DNA of 64,000 nt from Aculops lycopersici (Eukaryota; Arthropoda; Arachnida; Trombidiformes; Eriophyidae). Position numbers and translations under genes: made by a program. How positions within the stretch are numbered: the stretch's first letter is position 1; the number at the start of each line of letters is the position of its first letter. The notes below the pieces were generated by a model, which was given only the letters and a program-made list of their open reading frames with translations, did not search any database and was not told the origin of the DNA. Below are positions 57,632-64,000 of the stretch, piece after piece. Location of the stretch: the NCBI GenBank assembly GCA_015350385.1, contig WNKI01000004.1, positions 827,676 to 891,675 on the forward strand, written 5' to 3'.

Positions 57632-59137
57632 TGACAAGCGAGCTCCTTGAGCCCGCTGGCTAGCTCAAGTTGGTAAGCTAGCTAACCAGCGAGAAAAAGC
57701 TCTCGCTCGCATGTAGACTCACGCCAACATCCGGCGACACTAGCAGGTGAGCTCGTCGCTCGTTGAGCTCACCACTCAGCGAAGGTAGCGGTTGGCACGC
57801 ACTCTGGGCGCCTGCTAGATAGCTAGCTATTTTGCTGGCTCGCTGGCTCACTCGCTTGCGATAATCAGGATCAAATAAACTCAACGACCACCACTACAAC
57901 AGCGATAACCGAGATACAAGCGACAAGTTGTTGGCAGTTGGTCTGTCTCTCCGCTTGTGCCAATTGTTGGCTAGGCAGAAAACTGGCGCACTCTTGGCGG
58001 CCCATAACATTCGCCGCCCCCCCCTTACCTGGTATCCTGCTCTCTTTCCCACTGCAAGTTTCCCCTCCCTCGTGCAAGATTAACGGCGACGGCCGACTCT
58101 ACCTGTTGCCCAGGTAGAAGGATCGGTGGTTGTGGTGGTTGTAGTTGTTGTTGGTGGTGCTCAGGTGGTTTAACGCTTGTAGGCCAGCGGAACCACAGCT
58201 ACCACGATAACAATGCTTTTGAGCAGGCTCACCGATAGCAGCAGCAACAAGTGGTCGTTGGTCACCGCAACTCCAACTTCAACTTCAGCCTCGGCCAGCT
58301 GCCAACGCCGTTGCTCTTGGCTCGTCGTCGATTGTGTTGGCGCGTGGCAGGCAAACTTGCTACTTGAATATCAAAAGTAGTAGTAGGAGAATACACGAGA
58401 ACAATCGACTCAAGTGGGCCGTCTAAACTATTGAAGGAGAAAGAGTGGGAGAGAGAGCGACACTGAGCAACAGGTGCCCTCGACTTTGTAGCTGTCGTGA
58501 CCCAAAGGCAAACACGCAGTCACTTGCTTGGCAAAATCCAACCATCACCGAGAGTTGTGGCCTCCAGGTGAGCAGTGAATCTCAATGGTAACTTTGGGCG
58601 GCGACAACAAGAATAGGACAAAATTTAACCTAAGAATATGTGTTTTCTGTTGCTCCGCTAACGATGATTTTGAATATCCTCTCCAAGTTGATTCAGGTAA
58701 AGTTGCTCTGTGGTGTCACAAGCGTCTTAATGAACTCGAGCGACAACAACACCAACAACCATAGCCCAAGCGACAACCAGATTAACATTAACATTTACAT
58801 TTACACGACGAAATACATTCATGCTTACTAATACTAAAATAAAGGGAGAGAGAGAGAAAAAAAAACAACCTTAATTCTTTCTCTCTTTCACCCCCTTCTT
58901 CTAGTGCAAACATGCAAAGAAAATACAACACCAGCAACATGTGTCATCTAGTAGTCGACTTAGTAGCTTACTAGCTTGCCAATAAGCCAGCCGCCGCCCA
59001 ACGCGCGGTAACCTGACCCTCGAATTCGGTTGGCGCGCGCCCTCTTCTCCTCTTCTTCCTCAACGAATCCATAGCGATACGAAACGTCACACGATTAGGA
59101 GATTCAATCTCGAGCAACCACCACTAAAATCCATTAT

Positions 59138-59555
59138 ATGCCACCAGTTGCCTATTTGCTCTTCCTCTTCGTCCTCTATTTCAATTCAAATCTCACTCCA
59201 GCTTCAAGTAAGGTAAGTGAGTCAAGTTCACTCTGAATCAAACTTGAGCTGCTATTTTTAGGTATCCTGGTATCTTGCCTATAAATTAGCATGATCAGCT
59301 TACAATCAGCTGCTTAGATTCTCACGCTATTTCTTTCTTTAGTCTTCTTCTGGCATGAATCTCTTTCTTAAATCTAAATCTGAAATCAAATGGCGATTCA
59401 AAGACCCATTCATTTATGGCCGCCAGGTTATCGATTGCATTCTGGCAAACTTATCGTCATCGATGAGTAAGCCGAAATGGAAGTGCCAAGTTTTCCTTAA
59501 GATAAGAACGAGAAGAAGATGGAGAAGAGAAATGACTACATTCCAAAGTGGATAG
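59138..59555 (+). CDS. Small secreted protein, two exons, newly proposed
   Basis: Exon 1 (59138-59212) encodes 25 residues that form a textbook signal peptide: a short polar start, a core of Tyr/Leu/Phe/Val residues, then Asn/Ser/Thr/Pro/Ala. It ends at AAG/GTAAGTG. Exon 2 (59343-59555) follows a TTTCTTTCTTTAG acceptor. The intron is 130 bp, phase 0 is kept, and exon 2 runs 70 codons to TAG. The mature part (about 70 residues) is basic and aromatic, has two Cys (K-x-D-C and W-K-C), and ends in a cluster of Arg residues with R-T-R-R-R. It might be a peptide hormone precursor or effector, but I recognise no family. Evidence is the coincidence of signal peptide, consensus splice sites and preserved frame; chance cannot be excluded. 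Confidence 0.45.
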
Positions 59556-61671
59556 CCATTTAATTAGCAAGAAGATAGTTGGTTTTTATCGGCCATCAGA
59601 TTGTTTTGCTGACTAGATGGCTGGCTGCTTGGTTGATAGTGTCGTGAAGTCAACGCCTGCTTGTGACGACAAATAAAAAGTGATATTGATCACAAGACTA
59701 GACGTTGAAATTAATCGGATCAGATGAATAGATAACCCATCTCCAGCTTGCCAGAAATCAGACGAGCAGACTACAAACAGCTACAGGTAGTTTGAATTTT
59801 AGTTTTGGTAGATTGCGCGGAAAAAGTCCAGTAGCGCACTTGGGGCGACCACCGAACGACCCTTTGGATTTCTTGTTTATTACCTGAGCTGTGAAAAAAC
59901 ACCTGCACCAAGTCGAGTGGTCGTTAATTATTTTCATGTACTAGTAAAGTGAGCAACGAGTAGTTTCGGCTACTTTTTATTTACTCGCCGCTTTCCACGG
60001 ATCTCAGTCAACAAGCAGAAGACAAAACGAGACGAGGCGATAAAAAATGTTGATTGATTTTAAATTTTTACAAATTTACAAGACGTTTATAAGCGTAAGG
60101 TTACTAGCTTGGGTAGGTGTTGCACGCGTGTCAAGCTAGCTAGCTTGCCAATTCACTCTCTTCCCATCCCGTTTTCCATCTCCTTGAAGAAACTTTGACG
60201 GTTGCACGCTTCAAACTGTCCAATTACTCTTGGGAAAAGGTTTGTTCTCGAGAGGGTTAACAAAAGTACCTGCACCTGGCAACAACTGGCTGCAATTACC
60301 AGGTTTTGTGCGGCTACATGTCGAAGGATCTGACAAGTTGGCGAGTTTTTTGTTTTTTGCTGCTCTCGAGGCTCATGGCTAGTGGCCAAATTTAGAAAGT
60401 TCAAGAGTTTCAAGAATTTTGCTCGGCTGCAGCTCACAGTTAGATTGCTTCCCTGTGCTCGGTAGATAGAATTGTAGAAATTGAAAGTGAAAAGTATATT
60501 TACATCCCCTAGAAGAAAAAGGAAAAAGATGGAGGACAAAAGTACTCATTAAAAAAGGGTTCTCGCTGGAGGCAAGGCGAAAAACTGCCAGGCAACTAAT
60601 CAAAGGGGCAAATAACATGGTTAGAGAAGGGTCTGGTTTATAGACGCTGACTTTCTGGCTGCCAATTGGAACGTAAAATTGACTACCATTGACTGTCGCT
60701 CTGGTCTCGTCGCTTTGCGCGTAAACTACAACAGAAAGAAATGTAAGAGAGAGGGAGAGCGAAGCAAAACCACTTGTTGCCCACCCATCTGTTGAAGTTA
60801 AGTGTATATCTCGCTGATCTACAGGTGAGATTTGTAGACAGCGAGCAGTTTGTTACGGTGGCCGCTAATTTGCATGCCAAAAGAGAACGAAGACCTGTTG
60901 CTCTACCTGGCCGTGTAGCCGCTGGCCTCGCGCTAACGTTGGGCGCCTGTGCGTGTGCAACCAAATACAATGGCGAGCCCAAGAGCTCGGATTTACCTTT
61001 CTCTTCCTTGAATGTTACTATTGTGGTATCTAATAAGATTAGGGAGATAGAGAGACACAGCGAAAAGTTTGTACTAAATTACAAGCCAAATAACCAAACG
61101 ACCAACCAAAGCCAACGGGCTCAATAAAAATTGAGGGAAAAAGTCTAATTTTGACATCAACAACTACAACAATAACTCACCAAATTTAGCGTTGGAAATC
61201 TCTTTCGTGGTAAAAAGAGCCTTTCTATCTAAAAAGTAACTAACAAGTTGAAGAGAGTGAAGGTAAAAGAGAAGGGAACTTCGTGGTTGATGTTTTGGTG
61301 GAGAACATTTTTGTATTGAATCGCAGTTCAAAGCCAACAGCTAGACAACGACGACCACCTGTTGCACTGCTCCTACATTTTACTCATTCTACTCTCAATC
61401 CTCTTGATTCGCCCATTTGGTTTGGTTGCTTGCTTGCTTGGCTCCCAACCGACCGATCCCTCTACTGCTGCTGCTTACTACCACTATCCTTACCAATTCT
61501 TTCTCTCATTGGCTTCCTCTTTCTTGAAAACCAAACCTCTTTCTCGCTAGGTTCTCTCGTTGGGCCACTTCCAGCCAGCGAGCGAGCCAATCAGTTGAAT
61601 GCGATTTCCAGCCAAGAGACCCCGCAAAGAGAGCAACCTGTTGAATCTACATAGACATACACATATCCAAA
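59556..61671. other. Spacer left of the cathepsin gene
   Basis: No gene supported. Holds a CTAGCTTGCCA copy (60140), and CCACTTGT/CCACCTGT at 60770 and 61355. Frames such as 60153-60539 and 61283-61654 look random. Confidence 0.5.
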
Positions 61672-62769
61672 TTACACGTCCAACACGTAGGTGTAGCAGG
61701 CAATACAACAGTTGTTTGGCTTGTTCCTAATCAACTTCATGTATCCCTTCTCTCCCCAGGTGTAACCCCACGAGTTGCGGACAATCCAAAAGTCTTTGCC
61801 ATTCTCGTTTCCGTAGCCAACAATTAAAACTCCGTGATTAATCTTCGATCGCTCGTTGGTACACTTGGGATCATCGTAGACGCCCGAGTTGTAACTGAAG
61901 AAGTCGTCGTTTGAGTGGATGGCGGCCAAAACGGGTCCGTGCTTCGCAACGGCCTCCTTTAGCGCCTCCTCGGTGGGCGGAAGTCGGCGCCAAGTGGTCA
62001 CGGAGCCCGCCTTACACTTGGTTGAGTATCTGCAGGCCTCGCGGTCGTTGGCCCCATAGGGATAGCATTCCTCGTCGTCGATACCTCCGTTGTTTATAAC
62101 GTACTGCAGGGCATCGGGGAACATGCCGCCGGCGCAACCGTCCAACTTGTAGCCACTCTTCCTGTTGGCGCAGTCAATCAAATTCTGCGCACTCATTGTC
62201 TCCAGTTTGCCTGACTTCATGCACTTCATCGTCTCAATGGCCGAAACAACTGCCTGCGACCAACAGGAGCCGCAAAACTTTTGATCCTTTGGCAACGACA
62301 AACAACCGCTTGTTCTGTAATCAACAGTTTCCGGTAGAAGCTCCTTGCCTCCGTTGGCCTGACGCCTCGTCCTTTGCGATCCACCTGAGGCGAGTGTTTT
62401 GTTAAACTCCTCTGGGTCAAGAACGTCATCGGGCAATATAATTCCTTTTAGGAAAGTGGCCACTTCCTGCTCGTCCATGTCGCTGTACTCGCAAGGATAC
62501 AAGGCGTAGGTTGCCTTTCCATCGTTGAACAATCTATTGTGCTTGTCAATCTTGGTTAGAGTTTTGTTAAAAATGCGCTCACGTCGCGAGTCCTCCTGAG
62601 ACGAGGCATAGATCTTTCCATAAATCCTCTTGAACTCCTGGAATCCAGGTAGTTTATCAGCAAAGGTACTGAGCTGGGCGTCGCTTGGTTGGGATCCGAT
62701 GGTGATGAGAACCAGAGCGGCAGCGCTAAGGGCCACCTTTAAGCCAACAATAGAACTGACAGGTTGCAT
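61672..62769 (-). CDS. Secreted cathepsin L-like cysteine protease (C1A)
   Basis: A papain-family endopeptidase, probably digestive or lysosomal. The ATG at 62769 is used because it opens a signal peptide (about 1-32); an upstream TTG is ignored. The 365-residue intronless preproenzyme has an ERFNIN-type propeptide, a basic R-T-R-R site at about 130, and a mature domain starting near L-P-E-T-V-D-Y-R. Catalytic residues are Cys169 in C-G-S-C-W, His312 in N-H-G-V-L-I-V-G-Y-G and Asn332 in N-S-W-G, with an oxyanion Gln just before. After C-G-S-C-W the usual A-F is S-Q, an odd change next to the nucleophile. Remaining Cys fit normal disulfides. Related to the mite group 1 allergen lineage at family level only. 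Confidence 0.93.
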   Translation of the reverse strand: MQPVSSIVGLKVALSAAALVLITIGSQPSDAQLSTFADKLPGFQEFKRIYGKIYASSQEDSRRERIFNKTLTKIDKHNRLFNDGKATYALYPCEYSDMDEQEVATFLKGIILPDDVLDPEEFNKTLASGGSQRTRRQANGGKELLPETVDYRTSGCLSLPKDQKFCGSCWSQAVVSAIETMKCMKSGKLETMSAQNLIDCANRKSGYKLDGCAGGMFPDALQYVINNGGIDDEECYPYGANDREACRYSTKCKAGSVTTWRRLPPTEEALKEAVAKHGPVLAAIHSNDDFFSYNSGVYDDPKCTNERSKINHGVLIVGYGNENGKDFWIVRNSWGYTWGEKGYMKLIRNKPNNCCIACYTYVLDV

Positions 62770-64000
62770 TTTTACAATTTTCTCTTCCAAAAAGTATTCA
62801 GGTGAGTTAGTTTTCGTTTCAATTCACTATATTTATCTTATTTTATTAAAAATAAGTTAACTTCTTCTCAAGACTTTGACTTTTGTTCCTGCTGCTGATG
62901 CTGCTGCCGCCACTGATTGCAACTAAAATATTATCTTCCTTCTCATGTGGCCGTCGGCGCACAAAATCAGAGTGACGAGAGCGGTTATTTTTCCGTATCA
63001 GATGGCCGAGGTTCGATCCGAGAAAGAGAAGGGAGAGAGGAAAAAGTAATCGCGTAACCTCAAAGTTTGCGTCGACGTAGCCAGTGGCTGTTTAACTGGC
63101 GCGTTGCCACCTATACCTGAGAAAAGCTCAGCTAGAAGCAAGTTGCTCATATCGCTGCTGCTGCTGAGATTGATGCTCGAACGTGAAGTAAACGACTCGC
63201 CGGCCTGATTGCTTAACATGTCAAAATAAAAGGCGGCGACAAGTGGCGCAAAATTTACTTCTAGATGTAACTAGAAGAAACTTTGGCGAGAGGGAGAAAA
63301 AGAAAGAGAGAACGAGCGAGAATCGATTTGCCTCGGCGAAGAGAACAACCACCTGAGGATTTGAGGTGTTTACTACGCGTGCTCGTGCCGCAGGTAAGTT
63401 TCGCTCGCTCGCCGAACTTTTCGTGGTTCTAATTCTAGCTGCAGTGTTAGTTTCAGTTCCAAATTCGAGCCTTTGTCGCTTCGTGCCCATAAAATTCTAC
63501 AAATTCTCAGCCCGAAAGCCGAGCTTGTTGTTTTGTCTTAATTGAGCTGCCGCTGCTATTGCTGTTGTTGTCTTTTTTAGTCGCTAAGCAGCCGACAGGT
63601 AGAGTTGCGAGCTCGTGGCGGCACTAGTTTAGCTCGTTGTACGCTCTGTGTGCATTGCATTGCGTTGTGTGTTTGTCTTAGCCGACTGCTGCTGCTGGCT
63701 GGCCTGAGCAACAAGTGGTGGTAGAGCCATTAGCAGGTAACCAGTCGAGCCACTTGTAGCTTCAACTTGAAACCAACGACAACCTGCCTAATGGAATCGA
63801 CCACAAAGACATTAATAACCCCAATAACGACTCGCTAGACAACGATTCTAGACAAGCAACCACAACACAGAACCTCTAGCGCCTTGTTTTGAGCTTTAGA
63901 CTCAAGGTTGGGATCTTGTTTGCTATTTCTTGTGTGTTTCTCTGTCGTGTCTGTAAATTCTCCCTCTCCCTCTCACTTACTCCCTCGTTTACTTTCGAGC
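62770..64000. other. Right-end spacer
   Basis: Cathepsin promoter at the left. Further right are ACARGTGG copies at 63239, 63711 and 63750, and a plus-strand CCGCAG/GTAAGT at 63391 that could end an untranslated first exon of a gene beyond the window. No coding frame is supported. Confidence 0.45.

Larger units (their letters stand above)
57174..59137. other. Spacer between the cuticle gene and the small secreted gene
   Basis: Contains the cuticle promoter, a TC tract near 57350, a CA tract (57600-57629), ACARGTGG copies at 57568 and 58247, and a copy of CTAGCTTGCCA at 58971. A minus-strand GTAAGG after CAG at 58029 may be an untranslated exon boundary. No protein gene recognised. Confidence 0.5.

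Noticed and set aside
63008..63024. GGTTCGATCC, a tRNA B-box-like sequence
   Set aside because: The flanks do not form a T-arm stem and no A box or acceptor stem is found at the right distance.

Overview
The window is nuclear DNA of an animal, almost certainly an arthropod. The evidence is a set of clear metazoan orthologues (ataxin-2, RTEL1, ALG12, MED22, SHOX, RagA/B, CARS2, ubinuclein, SF3A1, GTPBP3, TRIAP1, HAGH), an Ala/Pro-repeat cuticle protein and a secreted cathepsin. Most housekeeping genes are single uninterrupted frames with very short spacers, and one is a bacterial-type pantothenate synthetase. Extreme intron poverty plus that gene suggests a streamlined mite genome; a trombidiform such as an eriophyoid is my best guess, but this is inference.

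Layout. 1-1.1 kb: a Gln-rich gene running off the left edge. 2-16 kb: a dense block with ataxin-2 (-), GMP reductase (+), RTEL1 (+), ALG12 (+), MED22 (-) and a tandem pair of asteroid/XPG-like genes (+). 16-24 kb: a SHOX-type homeobox gene (-) and a four-pass PY-motif membrane protein (-), separated by long low-complexity spacers. 24-29 kb: panC (+), Rag GTPase (-), mitochondrial CARS2 (+). 29-31.7 kb: a spacer with a 20-N gap inside sequencing artefact. 31.7-39.5 kb: ABCG transporter (+), ubinuclein (-), a shortened SF3A1 (+), GTPBP3 (+). 39.7-45.5 kb: a three-exon GMC oxidoreductase (-), rebuilt here from three open frames. 47-50.8 kb: a four-pass membrane protein overlapping a dual-specificity phosphatase, a small membrane protein, TRIAP1 (-) and HAGH (+). 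50.8-64 kb: mostly non-coding, microsatellite-rich DNA with four secretory genes: a Cys-rich protein, a cuticle protein, a small new two-exon peptide gene, and a cathepsin L-like protease.

The genes form no operon-like system. Functional themes are RNA handling (ataxin-2, SF3A1, CARS2, GTPBP3), genome maintenance and transcription (RTEL1, ubinuclein, MED22, SHOX), nutrient sensing and vitamin supply (RagA/B next to a transferred panC), and secretion, cuticle or digestion at the right end. Introns are nearly absent from housekeeping genes but present, with GTAAGT donors, in the secretory ones. The sparse regions carry a recurrent extended E-box (ACARGTGG) that I did not see in the dense block before 14 kb.
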